From: Alkaliphilus oremlandii OhILAs
Lineage (GTDB): Bacteria; Bacillota; Clostridia; Peptostreptococcales; Natronincolaceae
NCBI RefSeq assembly: GCF_000018325.1
Contig: NC_009922.1
Coordinates: 2,914,001 to 2,978,000 of the forward strand
Length of the DNA: 64,000 nt
Direction of reading: 5' to 3'
Shown: piece by piece, positions 43,370-52,969 of the stretch
How positions within the stretch are numbered: the stretch's first letter is position 1
Layout: each line of letters opens with the position of its first letter
Position numbers and translations under genes: made by a program
The notes under the pieces: model-generated
The model's input: the letters and a program-made list of their open reading frames with translations, nothing else
What the model was told of the DNA's origin: nothing
Databases searched by the model: none

Positions 43370-45327
43370 TACGCATCAACTCCTAACTCTACACGTTTAG
43401 AATCTGACTTTCTAATAGTGATTACAAGAAAAGCCACGATGAGTGCCGCTACTATGATGGCAGGGATAAAGCCTACTGCCGGCTTTCCATATACGAGCAG
43501 TGAACCAACTTGTGTCACAAGCATTGCAAGGGTATAACCAACACCGAACTGGAATGCCAAAGCTCTGAATAGCCATTTCTTAGACCCCAATTCTGAGTTC
43601 ATAGCGCCAATTGCTGCAAAGCAAGGAGGCGTAAATAAGTTAAATACAAGGTAGGCAAATGCTGTTACTGGTGTAAAGAACTGCACCAAAGCACCGCCAG
43701 GCAGGTGTAAAGCTTCTTCTGAAGCCACTGCTAAAAGTACGGCAAATGTAGCAACAACGTTTTCTTTTGCAATAAACCCTGTGATGGATGCTGCTGCCAG
43801 CTGCCAGCCAATAAATCCAAGGGGGATTAAAATCGGTGCAATTAAAGATCCAATGGAAGCAAGGATACTCAAGCTCTGATCCTCCACTGGTTGAAGTCCC
43901 CAGCTATAAGCCTGTGTGAACCACACTAGTGTATTACAAACAAGAATAATTGTTGAAGCTTTATAAACAAAGCCCTTTGCTTTATCGATCATTTGTGAGA
44001 AAGCATATTTTAAACTTGGCATTTTATATTCTGGTAGTTCCATAATAAATACGGAGTAAGTATCCTCCCATACAAAGATTCTCTTTAATAAAAATCCACC
44101 GATGACAATCATTGTAATGGCAATCACATACATACTCGGTCCAACCCAAACCTTGTCTGGGAAAAATACGGCTGTGAACAGTGCTATAATTGGAAGTTTC
44201 GCTCCACAAGGTACAAACGGTGTTAGAATGGTGGTCATTCTTTTCTCATTGATATCTTCAATGGTTCTAGTTGCCATAACCCCTGGAACTGCACAGCCTG
44301 AGCCTACAATCATAGGTATGATGGATTTCCCAGATAATCCAATTTTCTTAAAGAAGCGATCCATTAGAACGGCTACTCTTGCCATATATCCACAATCTTC
44401 AAGTAAAGACAGACAGAAAAACAATACCATAACTAAAGGAAGGAATCCGATGACTGCACCGACCCCAGCAATTGCTCCGTCTACAATTAGACCTTGTAAT
44501 AGAGGACTAACGCCTAAGCCCTCTAGGAAGCTATTGGCTGCTGCTGGAACGATTTCTCCAAACAGTGTCTCGTTGAAGTAATCCGATAAATATCCGCCCA
44601 ATCCCCCTATGGAGAAGGAAAAGACAGCCCACATGATTAAGAAAAATATGGGTATGCCCAGCCACTTGTGTGCAACGATTCGATCGATTTTATCTGAAAG
44701 AGAAACCTTCGTAGCATCTCTCTTTTTAACCTGGCAGCTTTCAACAATTTTATCTACAAATTTTTGTCTTGCTGTATCTGAGTCCTTTGAATCTTTCCCT
44801 GGGAAGCTCGGTTCGATCTGTGGTTTCTTTTCAAGCCCTATCTGGATCGTCTCGTTTATCAGATTTAATAATCCTTCTTCCGAGGTAGCAGTGGTAGGAA
44901 TCACCTTGCAATTTAACGCCTTGCTTAAAGCATCCCCATCTACAAGATCTCCTCTTTTAGATACAATATCGCTTTTGTTCAGTGCAATCACTACTGGAAT
45001 GCCTAGCTCTAAAAGCTGTGTTGTAAAAAATAAGCTTCGACTTACATTGGCTCCATCAACAATATTGATAATCACATCTGGATTTTCGTCTAATATAAAA
45101 TCCCTAGTAATGGCCTCTTCTCCAGTGAAAGGAGAAATCGAGTATGTACCAGGTAGGTCTACGATGGTAATGTCCATTTCTCTCTTATTATATTTTTTCT
45201 TCAGCTCTGCTTCTTTTTTTGCTACCGTAACTCCAGCCCAGTTTCCTACGGATTCAGTTTTTCCTGTAATCGCATTATAGAGTGTTGTTTTTCCCGAATT
45301 CGGATTACCCGCCAATGCTATTCTCAT
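43369..45327 (-). CDS. feoB: Ferrous iron transporter B
   Basis: FeoB imports Fe2+ across the membrane. The 652 residues include an N-terminal G domain with G1 GNPNSGKTT (7-15), G3 DLPGTYS and G4 NKSD, a FeoB helical linker, and C-terminal gate and core repeats with conserved cysteines (GSGCAVPGVMATRTI; TPFVPCGAKLPI). It is within the usual size range. A Fur box lies 30 bases upstream of its start, and feoA precedes it, so iron control is expected. Confidence 0.96.
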   Translation of the reverse strand: MRIALAGNPNSGKTTLYNAITGKTESVGNWAGVTVAKKEAELKKKYNKREMDITIVDLPGTYSISPFTGEEAITRDFILDENPDVIINIVDGANVSRSLFFTTQLLELGIPVVIALNKSDIVSKRGDLVDGDALSKALNCKVIPTTATSEEGLLNLINETIQIGLEKKPQIEPSFPGKDSKDSDTARQKFVDKIVESCQVKKRDATKVSLSDKIDRIVAHKWLGIPIFFLIMWAVFSFSIGGLGGYLSDYFNETLFGEIVPAAANSFLEGLGVSPLLQGLIVDGAIAGVGAVIGFLPLVMVLFFCLSLLEDCGYMARVAVLMDRFFKKIGLSGKSIIPMIVGSGCAVPGVMATRTIEDINEKRMTTILTPFVPCGAKLPIIALFTAVFFPDKVWVGPSMYVIAITMIVIGGFLLKRIFVWEDTYSVFIMELPEYKMPSLKYAFSQMIDKAKGFVYKASTIILVCNTLVWFTQAYSWGLQPVEDQSLSILASIGSLIAPILIPLGFIGWQLAAASITGFIAKENVVATFAVLLAVASEEALHLPGGALVQFFTPVTAFAYLVFNLFTPPCFAAIGAMNSELGSKKWLFRALAFQFGVGYTLAMLVTQVGSLLVYGKPAVGFIPAIIVAALIVAFLVITIRKSDSKRVELGVDA

Positions 45328-45357
45328 AATACATCCCCCTTATAAATTGCAAGAAAT

Positions 45358-45372
45358 TGATAATCATTATCA
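45358..45372. promoter_or_regulatory. Fur box between feoA and feoB
   Basis: TGATAATCATTATCA is the 7-1-7 Fur operator core with no mismatch. A hairpin AATATGCTAT/ATAGCATATT at about 45388-45414 lies just upstream in the transcript and could act as an attenuator or processing site between the two genes. Confidence 0.8.
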
Positions 45373-45447
45373 ATGAAAGGCTAAATATAATATGCTATAT
45401 GAAATAGCATATTTAACCTTTCATGAACATACAATATCAGCTTTACC

Positions 45448-45663
45448 TTATGCTTCTAACACGATGGATTGTGCCATTTTTTCGTCAAGAGCATATCTAC
45501 TGTCTTTAATATTAACGATATAGTTGCCGGCAAGTTTAGATATGAGCGTGATCTCTTCACCTTCAAAACACCCTAAACTAAATAGAAACTTCTTTAGCTT
45601 ATCTGTTCCCTCAACACTTCTAATATTAAATGTAGAACCAATCTCTACCTTTGATAATAACAT
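45448..45663 (-). CDS. feoA: Ferrous iron transport protein A
   Basis: This 71-residue SH3-like cytoplasmic protein is required for FeoB function. Family features are IGSTFNIRSVEG, LFSLGCFEGEEITLISKLAGNYIVNIKDSRYALD and ending AQSIVLEA. AAGGTGAG precedes the ATG. It is the first gene of the feo operon, with a Fur box between 45690 and 45706 at its promoter. Confidence 0.93.
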   Translation of the reverse strand: MLLSKVEIGSTFNIRSVEGTDKLKKFLFSLGCFEGEEITLISKLAGNYIVNIKDSRYALDEKMAQSIVLEA

Positions 45664-45689
45664 AATTACTCACCTTGCTTTATATTTTA

Positions 45690-45706
45690 AATGATAATCG
45701 TTTATC
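45690..45706. promoter_or_regulatory. Fur-like box upstream of feoA
   Basis: AATGATAATCGTTTATC matches the Fur operator half-site pattern (TGATAAT-C-GTTTATC) with two mismatches in the second half; a further GATAAAG lies next to it (45711). It sits 27-43 bases before the feoA start. Confidence 0.55.
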
Positions 45707-45792
45707 TACTGATAAAGAATATCATATTCAAATATACTTGTCAATAGTTTATCAGATGAAACTACTGACATTGCTTTGAATATTTAATTCCA

Positions 45793-46392
45793 TTATTTAT
45801 TGCCCATATGCTCTACAACTTTGTTCATTTGATCATAGGTCATCATTCCTGGCACCATCTGGACCAAGATCCCTTCTTCATCTACAAAGTAGGAAGTCGG
45901 ATATCCGCTGACTAAATAAGTCCTAGCAACGATTCCCTTTTCATCTAAAGCTACTTCAAATTCGTATCCACCATCTGTAATGTACTTTTTTACAGTTTCC
46001 TTACCTTCCATCACATTAACTGCTAATACGACGATATCCTCATTTTCTTTATCGAGCTTCTGTATATCCGGCATTTCTATATCACAGAATACGCACCATG
46101 TTCCCCAGAAATTTATGAGAACCTTTTTGCCTCGATAATCCTCCAGTGAAATTTCCTTTCCGTCTAAGTTCTTCAGTGTAAAGTTCGGTACTTCGTTGCC
46201 GATAGCGATAGGGGCTTTGACTTTAGAATCTGTCTCTTTCTTCTCTTTTGATTTTTCTTCTTCGAAATTATTCTCCATTACCACATCGTTTTTTTGTCCG
46301 CCTTCTTTAGAATCCTTCACAAAGAACATATAATAGGTCGCCGTAATGAAAATTAATATCAATACTATTAAAGTAATATTCTTCTTTCTCAT
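45793..46392 (-). CDS. ResA/TlpA-like thioredoxin-fold protein
   Basis: The 199-residue protein has an N-terminal membrane anchor (about residues 5-25), a charged linker and a thioredoxin domain with the active-site motif FWGTWCVFC (CxxC) and the cis-Pro region GYPTSYFVDEEG. It is membrane-tethered and extracytoplasmic. Together with the upstream CcdA, which brings electrons across the membrane, it may keep cysteines reduced for cytochrome c or other disulfide-containing substrates. No cytochrome genes are adjacent, so the target is unknown. It starts 15 bases after the ccdA stop. Confidence 0.9.
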   Translation of the reverse strand: MRKKNITLIVLILIFITATYYMFFVKDSKEGGQKNDVVMENNFEEEKSKEKKETDSKVKAPIAIGNEVPNFTLKNLDGKEISLEDYRGKKVLINFWGTWCVFCDIEMPDIQKLDKENEDIVVLAVNVMEGKETVKKYITDGGYEFEVALDEKGIVARTYLVSGYPTSYFVDEEGILVQMVPGMMTYDQMNKVVEHMGNK

Positions 46393-46407
46393 GGTTTATT
46401 CTCTCCT

Positions 46408-47109
46408 CTACAATAAAAATCGGCTAATATAAACAATCTTATTAAAAAACACTAAAACTCCAAAAACTATCATGATAAAACCGCTAATTTTCGGAATGTA
46501 TGGAATAAATCTTTCAGCTTTCTGAATGAACCTATTGAATGTATTGATGAACAAGGATGTCAGTATAAAAGGAATTGCCATACCAATGGAGTATATTAAC
46601 AAAAGATACACGCCCTTTGAAACCGTAGCGGAGCTTCCTGCATAGACCAGTATGGACGCTAGCACCGGTCCAAAGCAAGGCGTCCATCCGGCAGCAAAAG
46701 CCATTCCCATTAGAATGGAGCTAAACCAATTCGTCATTTTTTTTGGCGCTTTCAATCTCTTTTCTAGCTTTAAAATATTTAAATTTAAAATCCCCATCAT
46801 ATTGAATCCAAAAATCATAATTAAAATACCGCTGATCTTAGAGAAAATTTCTCTATTCCTTATAAATATTTTCCCCAGAAAACCAGCAGATGTTCCCATA
46901 ATCATAAAAATAATTGTGAAGCCTAGGACAAAACCCATGGTTCTTTTAAAAGCCAATAGCTTACTTTGGTTGATTTCCTCCTCTACACTAATACCAGTGA
47001 TGTACATTATGTAGACTGGTACTAAGGGCAGTATGCATGGTGAAAAAAAGGATAGGAATCCAGCACCAAAAGCTATGGACAGCGAAACATTTTCTAAATT
47101 CATCTTCAT
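46408..47109 (-). CDS. ccdA: CcdA-type thiol:disulfide electron transporter
   Basis: CcdA carries electrons from cytoplasmic thioredoxin to outer thiol proteins. The 233 residues form about six TM helices and have the two key cysteine motifs: FFSPCILPLVPVY (about 21-33) and AAGWTPCFGPVLASIL (about 138-153). It is the first gene of a two-gene unit with the ResA-like protein. Confidence 0.92.
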   Translation of the reverse strand: MKMNLENVSLSIAFGAGFLSFFSPCILPLVPVYIMYITGISVEEEINQSKLLAFKRTMGFVLGFTIIFMIMGTSAGFLGKIFIRNREIFSKISGILIMIFGFNMMGILNLNILKLEKRLKAPKKMTNWFSSILMGMAFAAGWTPCFGPVLASILVYAGSSATVSKGVYLLLIYSIGMAIPFILTSLFINTFNRFIQKAERFIPYIPKISGFIMIVFGVLVFFNKIVYISRFLL

Positions 47110-47381
47110 CCTCCTAAAACTTATAGTAATTCATCATATGATCATCTTTACAACTTCATAACTACCCATACATCTCTTGATTACAACCTAGTCCCCATTT
47201 ATTGCTGAACAGTCACTTCCATCATTCCTTATGCGATTGTATCGGACGCTTATTCATTTAAGCTCTATTTTTACTATTATAAACTATACCCCACCATAGG
47301 GTCTTTAAAATCTTGAATATTATCTCATACTTTTGTTGAAACTACTAGTTATAATAATTAATTGTATAGGGTGCATTAACT

Positions 47382-48872
47382 ATGTATAGATTAGAAGATT
47401 ACAAATTACATCCATCACCGGATAAGAATATCGAAATGATTAAAGAAATCTTTGATCATGACGCTACATTAGTCAGCAGGTTATTTCAAAATCAAAATAA
47501 TACTTGTTTAAAATGCGGTATCGTTTTTATCGATGGAATGGTCAATGATGGACACATTAATGAAGATATTATAAAACCGATTTTAACAAACGCTGTTGTA
47601 AAGAATAAAGCTGATTTATTCGATCAGCTGCAATATGAAATCATCTCTGCAAGCAATGTAAGTAGAACGGACGATGTTAACAAAATCATTGAGGAAATTG
47701 TTAGCGGTAGTACGGTTCTTTTCTTAGAAAACGCAAATTCAGCTTTAATAATAGATACACAGCAATATGAAACTAGGTCTATAGAAGAGCCTGTTTCAGA
47801 AAAGACTTTAAGGGGACCCAGAGAAGGATTTACAGAAAATATCTTAACCAATATTTCTATGGTAAGGAGAAAGTTAAAAACCAATCACCTTAAACTTGAA
47901 TTTAGAGTTTTTGGAAAACAAAGTCATACAAAAACCTGTATCTGCTATATTGATGGGATCGTAAATAAAAAGATACTTCAGGAATTGTATCGAAGGCTGG
48001 AGGACTTTCACATGGATGGGGTATTGGATGTAAATTATATACAAGAATTCATCAAGGATTCTCCCTTATCTCTATTTGATACAACGGGAACCACAGAAAG
48101 ACCGGATGTTGTTGCTGCTAAGCTTTTAGAGGGTAGAATTGCCATTATTATTGATGGTAGCCCAGTGGTACTCACAGTTCCCTTTTTATTTATTGAATAC
48201 TTTCAGTCCTGTGAAGACTATTATGTAAGCTTTTATTTTTCATCGATCGGAAGGCTGCTCAGAGTATTTAGCTTTATCTTTACAATAAGCATACCAGCCA
48301 TATACTTATCCTTAGTCACATTTCACCAAGAGCTGATTCCAACAAACCTCCTCCTCAGCATATCCGCGGCTAGGCAGGGTGTACCATTTCCAACGGTGAT
48401 TGAATTAGTAGCCCTATTGATTATTTTTGAAATATTACGTGAGTCTGGTACAAGAATGCCCATCCCCATGGGTGAGTCTTTGAGCATTGTAGGGGCCCTG
48501 GTTTTAGGTCAGGCTGCCGTAGAGGCGAGATTTGTAGGAGCGCCTATCGTCATCATAGTTTCAATAACAGCCATAACAGGACTTATGATATCGCAAATTA
48601 AAGGGGCATCTATTACATTACGATTCGCATTTTTGCTTATTTCAGCCACCTTAGGTTTATACGGGTATATATTTGCCATTGCCACATTGCTCATTAGCTT
48701 GTTTAAGATCCGTTCCTTCGGCATTCCGTATATGTCTAATGTAACCTCAATACACCTTCAGGAATTAAAGGACACTGCCATCAGAGCACCTTGGTGGTAT
48801 ATGAAATATCGCCCAAAGGTCTTAGCTTATAAGAATATTCAGCGAAAATCTACTGGAGGCAGAAAACTATGA
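47382..48872 (+). CDS. Spore germination receptor subunit A (GerA/GerAA family)
   Basis: The 496-residue A-subunit of a germinant receptor of the spore inner membrane has a long N-terminal cytoplasmic domain (about 1-300) and four or more TM segments toward the C terminus; LISAARQGVPFPTVIELVALLIIFEILRE and GESLSIVGALVLGQAAVEA are family signatures, with RVFSFIF preceding. It is followed by C, D-like and B subunits in one operon. The stop overlaps the next start. The germinant is not predictable. Confidence 0.92.
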   Translation: MYRLEDYKLHPSPDKNIEMIKEIFDHDATLVSRLFQNQNNTCLKCGIVFIDGMVNDGHINEDIIKPILTNAVVKNKADLFDQLQYEIISASNVSRTDDVNKIIEEIVSGSTVLFLENANSALIIDTQQYETRSIEEPVSEKTLRGPREGFTENILTNISMVRRKLKTNHLKLEFRVFGKQSHTKTCICYIDGIVNKKILQELYRRLEDFHMDGVLDVNYIQEFIKDSPLSLFDTTGTTERPDVVAAKLLEGRIAIIIDGSPVVLTVPFLFIEYFQSCEDYYVSFYFSSIGRLLRVFSFIFTISIPAIYLSLVTFHQELIPTNLLLSISAARQGVPFPTVIELVALLIIFEILRESGTRMPIPMGESLSIVGALVLGQAAVEARFVGAPIVIIVSITAITGLMISQIKGASITLRFAFLLISATLGLYGYIFAIATLLISLFKIRSFGIPYMSNVTSIHLQELKDTAIRAPWWYMKYRPKVLAYKNIQRKSTGGRKL

Positions 48873-50023
48873 AAAAACGTCTCTTATTATTTATTGGTAT
48901 CATCATACCCATGACGATACTTTCTGGTTGTTGGAATTATACAGAAATAGATAAAATAGCCATAGTTTCTGGCGTGGCAATTGACAAAGGTAGAGAGGGT
49001 AATAAGTTTATGATTACTGCCGAAATAGTGGAAATACAAGGGAGCCTAACGCAGGGAAATGTAAAAGCTAGGAGAATCCAAGCGGAAGGAGAGACGCTTT
49101 TCGATGCCATAAGAAATATTTTGCGTATTTCAGCGAAAAAGCTGTACTGGAACCATACGAAGGCTGTTGTATTAAGTCAAGAGGTAGCAAAAGAAGATCT
49201 CATCCACATATTAGATTTTTTATCTAGGGACAACCAAACAAGACTGACTTTGAACTTATTTGTATCCAGAGAAAAAACAGCATGGGAATTGTTTGAGCAG
49301 CAAAGTATTACAACCGATATACGAGGTTTTGAAATGGATTATATGCTTATAAGTAACAACAATCTATCGAAGTCTGGCGCAATGGATATGATCGAATTAA
49401 TAGACACTATCTCTAGCGAAGGTATTTCTCCCTATTTACCATCCATCGGTATTACCCTAAATGATGAAAAAAAGACGTCAGAGCTTAATAGCATCGCTGT
49501 TTTTCAAAAGGATAAACTCCTTGGCTTTTTAGATGGTAGCGACACGAAGTTCTTTCTTTTTGCAAAAGACAGAATAAAAGGCGGAGTGCTCATGATATCT
49601 CCCGAGGAAAGTCATCAGGATCATAAGGTCACATTAGAAATCCTTAATAATACAACAAAAATAAGGCCCGTTTATCTTGATGAGAAACTTACTATGAAAA
49701 TCGATATTCACACAGAAGTTGTTATCGGGGAGAATGATTTTCTCATAGATTATATTAATAGAGAAGGCAGATCTCAACTTAAGGCAGCAGCAGAGCAACA
49801 GTTAAAAGAAGATGTACAGAATGTAATCCATAAAATTCAGAAGGATTTTGGTTCCGATATTTTGGGCTTTGGAAGAATCATCAAAGCATACCATCCGAGT
49901 TTATGGAAAAATATTAAATACCAGTGGGATGAGCTTTTTAAAACAGTAGCAGTCGATGTCCATGTAGAACTGGATATCATAGGAAGCGGAATTAATTCTA
50001 CACCGATACGAGTAGGTGAATAA
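48869..50023 (+). CDS. Spore germination receptor subunit C (GerC lipoprotein)
   Basis: The 384-residue lipoprotein has a lipobox TILSGC (Cys21) followed by WNYTEIDKIAIVSGVAIDKG, a family hallmark. The C-terminal part has the Ger_C pattern DFGSDILGFGRIIKAYHPSLWKNI. It is anchored on the outer face of the spore inner membrane and completes the receptor with the A and B subunits. It starts within the last codons of the A gene (overlap of 4 bases). Confidence 0.92.
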   Translation: MKKRLLLFIGIIIPMTILSGCWNYTEIDKIAIVSGVAIDKGREGNKFMITAEIVEIQGSLTQGNVKARRIQAEGETLFDAIRNILRISAKKLYWNHTKAVVLSQEVAKEDLIHILDFLSRDNQTRLTLNLFVSREKTAWELFEQQSITTDIRGFEMDYMLISNNNLSKSGAMDMIELIDTISSEGISPYLPSIGITLNDEKKTSELNSIAVFQKDKLLGFLDGSDTKFFLFAKDRIKGGVLMISPEESHQDHKVTLEILNNTTKIRPVYLDEKLTMKIDIHTEVVIGENDFLIDYINREGRSQLKAAAEQQLKEDVQNVIHKIQKDFGSDILGFGRIIKAYHPSLWKNIKYQWDELFKTVAVDVHVELDIIGSGINSTPIRVGE

Positions 50024-50025
50024 GG

Positions 50026-50253
50026 ATGATGGTATTTGTAATATATTCCATTCTTTATATTTTGTTTATACTGATTGACATCATACCTCTTTATAACGAT
50101 GGTGATAAAAAGCTGTTTTGGATCTATACGATTCTGTTCCTATGCTCTTATGTATTTTTTGCTCTAATAAGTGCTGGCATAAAGATTCCAAGTCCTGCAG
50201 ATGCAATAGAAAAAATTATAATGAGGATCATTAATTTCTTTTACTTGGGGTGA
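50026..50253 (+). CDS. Small two-helix membrane protein in the ger operon (D-subunit-like)
   Basis: This 75-residue protein has two hydrophobic helices (about 3-20 and 31-50) and a short C-terminal tail. It lies 2 bases after the C gene and overlaps the B gene by 4 bases, so it is translated with them. Small two-TM proteins ('D subunits') have been described in some Bacillus ger operons and modulate germination; membership in that group is inference from size, topology and position, not a recognised motif. Confidence 0.7.
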   Translation: MMVFVIYSILYILFILIDIIPLYNDGDKKLFWIYTILFLCSYVFFALISAGIKIPSPADAIEKIIMRIINFFYLG

Positions 50254-51362
50254 ATGCAGTTATGAATAAAGAAGTGATTTCAACTAGGCAGGGGATCAGC
50301 ATAATGATTTTGTTCTTAATAGGAACTACCTTAGTTGCTGGTGGCGCCAATAAGGCGCAACAAGATGCTTGGATTTCAATTTCCTTTGCTATTTTAATGG
50401 CAATTCCTTTGTGTTTTATGTATTCAAGAATTACTACACTGCTTTATGGTAAAAACTTATTTGAAATTGTGGAGATATTGTTTGGCAGGATACTAGGAAA
50501 AATTATCACCATACTATATACTTGGTACTTCTTTCACATAGGATCTTTAGTGATTAGAAATATTACAGAGTTTATTCAAGTTGTCTCTTTCCCAGATACA
50601 CCACAACCCTTTGTTGCTATATTTATGGGCTTAGTCGTAATATACATGATTAAAAGTGGAATCGAAGGATTGGGACGATGGACTGAATTCGTTTTACCAG
50701 TAGTATTGTTCACACTTATTATCATTATTTTTTTATCGGCACCTAAAGTAAATCTAATGAATCTAAGACCAATCCTATATAATGGATTTAAACCGGTTTT
50801 TCAAGGAGCAGTATCTCTTATTATATTCCCATTTGCAGAAACAATCGTTTTTACAGTAGTTTTTAGTTCCTTACAAAATCACAGGAAAAGCTTTAAAATC
50901 TACTTTGTGAGCATACTCATTGCTGGGTTGGTTATATTTTCAATATCCATTAGAAATATTCTAGTTTTAGGCGCATCCAGTATAGGCACCCTTTACTTCC
51001 CCTCCTATTCTGCAGTATCTTTAATCGACATAGGAGATTTCCTTCAGCGTATTGAGGTCATCGTCTCCGTAACATTAATCGTATCTAGTATTGCAAAACT
51101 AAGTGTCTTTTTGTTTGCAACAAGCCTTGGCATTGCACAAATATTTAACTTAAAGAATTATACATCCATAGCGACCCCAATCTGTCTTCTTATGATAAAC
51201 TTATCCATAATCATCTATGGAAGTACGATGGAAATGTTTCATTGGATAGAACGATTTTTGCCCTATTATTCAATACCCTTCCAGCTAATAATTCCCTTAT
51301 GCATCTGGATTACTGCCGAAATTAAAGGTAAATCCTACAACGCTACTTCCAAAAACCCATAG
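50250..51362 (+). CDS. Spore germination receptor subunit B (GerB, amino acid permease-like)
   Basis: The 370-residue B subunit has ten hydrophobic segments like the APC superfamily and begins VISTRQGISIMILFLIGTTLVAGGANKAQQDAWIS, typical of GerAB/GerKB. The mid-region IEGLGRWTEFVLPVVL and LRPILYNGFKPVFQGAVSL are also conserved. This subunit usually forms the germinant-binding transporter-like pocket. The ATG overlaps the previous stop; a terminator follows. Confidence 0.92.
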   Translation: MNAVMNKEVISTRQGISIMILFLIGTTLVAGGANKAQQDAWISISFAILMAIPLCFMYSRITTLLYGKNLFEIVEILFGRILGKIITILYTWYFFHIGSLVIRNITEFIQVVSFPDTPQPFVAIFMGLVVIYMIKSGIEGLGRWTEFVLPVVLFTLIIIIFLSAPKVNLMNLRPILYNGFKPVFQGAVSLIIFPFAETIVFTVVFSSLQNHRKSFKIYFVSILIAGLVIFSISIRNILVLGASSIGTLYFPSYSAVSLIDIGDFLQRIEVIVSVTLIVSSIAKLSVFLFATSLGIAQIFNLKNYTSIATPICLLMINLSIIIYGSTMEMFHWIERFLPYYSIPFQLIIPLCIWITAEIKGKSYNATSKNP

Positions 51363-51397
51363 CTTCTTAGGATTTATTCCTTCCAATATAAATTTTA

Positions 51398-51424
51398 TGC
51401 CTAAGGAAAGACATTCCTTAGGCA
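51398..51424. terminator. Bidirectional terminator between ger operon and the HMA-TauE gene
   Basis: TGCCTAAGGAA (51398-51408) and TTCCTTAGGCA (51414-51424) form a perfect 11-bp stem with a 5-base loop, followed by CTTATTTAT. Confidence 0.8.
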
Positions 51425-51439
51425 CTTATTTATGTTAGA

Positions 51440-52783
51440 TTAATCTGTACAGCATTTGACTGGCTTCGGTGCCACCGTATTTATATTGGCTGGTATATTG
51501 TTGATATCTTCTACAACGATGAATTTACCTCCCAGCATTCCCATCCAACAGCTAAACCGTAATTCTCCTTCTGCTTCTGGCGTAAATTTAATGATATTAT
51601 GCCCCTCTTTAATTTTTTGACTTATATTTAATTCTGGAATTAAAATTTCATTATTACAGCTATCTACAGCATCGCCTAAGATAACCCAATTTACAGGCTT
51701 CCCTTTTTCAATGATAAAAACATTGGGATCGTATCCCTGACGATTGGCTGATGTATTGATAATCTGAAAATCATTAATTATTTCTGGAAGCATTGCATTA
51801 TACGATGTTTGTTTTGAATCTATAAAGCTGGTAATCGTTGCGTTTCCTTGTAAGGTCAGCCCTCTGTTGACCATTACAACGCCTAAAATCATAACTAAAA
51901 CTGAGCTTAATTTTAATAGCCTTTTATTCAGTCCACTACTGATATACCCGCTGATAGCCCCTAATCCCATCATTAAGGGTACTGTTCCTAGGCTAAAAAC
52001 AAACATTGCGAAGGCTCCTCTTAATGCACTTCCTGTTCCAAGGGCATATATTTGCATTGTCTGTAAGGGACCACAGGGCATCAGACCTGTAGCCAAGCCT
52101 ATAAAAAATGGGGTATTTTTTTTCTTATGAATTCCTGTTGCATTAAAGATTTTAGGAAGCTTTATATAACGCCTTAAAAAAGCGAAAGAGTCCATCATGC
52201 TTAGGGCCATCAGTATCATAAACACACCGGCAAAGATTGTGATAGAGCCTTTTATTCTAGGAGAAAAGCTAATTACTGAGCCGATTCCTCCCACCATTGC
52301 ACCTACAGCAGTATATGCCAGTACTCTACCTATGTTATACAAAAAGCTTGCTTTCATAGGGTTGCTGAATGCCACACTTTGAGAAATTACAATTCCACCA
52401 CACATGGAAAGACAGTGTAGGGATGTGGCTATACCCAATACAAATAATATGGTATAACTGGCTTCTTCACTTAGCTGAGGAATGCGATTAAAGCCCACTG
52501 TATTCCTTGCAATAAAGAAAAAAGCAACAATAATAATTAAAGCCGGAACAATGCCTTTATATTTTTTCCTTACGATATTGGTGTCCACTGCCTTAGCTGT
52601 ATACCCTAACTTTTCAATCGCCTCTATTATCTTTTTTTCATCATCTGCAACACAGGACAGCCGGCCTTCTTCGTAGGAAACATTCAAATCCGCCACATCC
52701 ATATTGCTTATGGCTTCCTTTATCCTTCTACTACAGCTGGCGCAATGCATTCCAGAAATCTCTAGGATTAATTTTTTCTTCAT
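51440..52783 (-). CDS. Fusion of HMA metal-binding, TauE/DsbD-like membrane and cupredoxin-like domains
   Basis: Of 447 residues, the first 70 form an HMA domain with the copper-binding motif GMHCASC (Cys14, Cys17). Six TM segments (about 75-310) belong to the SafE/DsbD_2-like (urease accessory) family with Cys124 and Cys128 in SLHCLSMCGG and Cys237 in LMPCGP. The end (about 335-435) resembles a cupredoxin with Cys376, Cys412, Met414 and Met416 as possible ligands, then a CC tail. Such fusions probably move or chaperone copper at the membrane; the direction is unknown. Alone on its strand. Confidence 0.82.
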   Translation of the reverse strand: MKKKLILEISGMHCASCSRRIKEAISNMDVADLNVSYEEGRLSCVADDEKKIIEAIEKLGYTAKAVDTNIVRKKYKGIVPALIIIVAFFFIARNTVGFNRIPQLSEEASYTILFVLGIATSLHCLSMCGGIVISQSVAFSNPMKASFLYNIGRVLAYTAVGAMVGGIGSVISFSPRIKGSITIFAGVFMILMALSMMDSFAFLRRYIKLPKIFNATGIHKKKNTPFFIGLATGLMPCGPLQTMQIYALGTGSALRGAFAMFVFSLGTVPLMMGLGAISGYISSGLNKRLLKLSSVLVMILGVVMVNRGLTLQGNATITSFIDSKQTSYNAMLPEIINDFQIINTSANRQGYDPNVFIIEKGKPVNWVILGDAVDSCNNEILIPELNISQKIKEGHNIIKFTPEAEGELRFSCWMGMLGGKFIVVEDINNIPANINTVAPKPVKCCTD

Positions 52784-52918
52784 TTAGGCTACTCCTTCTC
52801 TTATTGATAGAATCGTTTATTTCTATTTTATTATATTACTTTATACGCATCTTTACAGTAATCTTTATCATTTATTTTGAGGAATTTCTTATGAACCATA
52901 AGCTATTTTTATTGCACG

Positions 52919-52962
52919 GAAAAAAGCCACCTTCCTAGATTCCTCCAACTAGAAAGGTGGCT
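52919..52962 (-). terminator. Terminator of the Eis-like gene
   Basis: On the minus strand AGCCACCTTTCTAG pairs with CTAGGAAGGTGGCT (one mismatch) followed by six T. Confidence 0.85.
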
Positions 52963-52969
52963 GTATTTC

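Noticed and set aside
45358..45372. Integrase attachment site or IS end
   Set aside because: The palindrome is an exact Fur operator in an iron-uptake operon, with no mobile-element gene near it.
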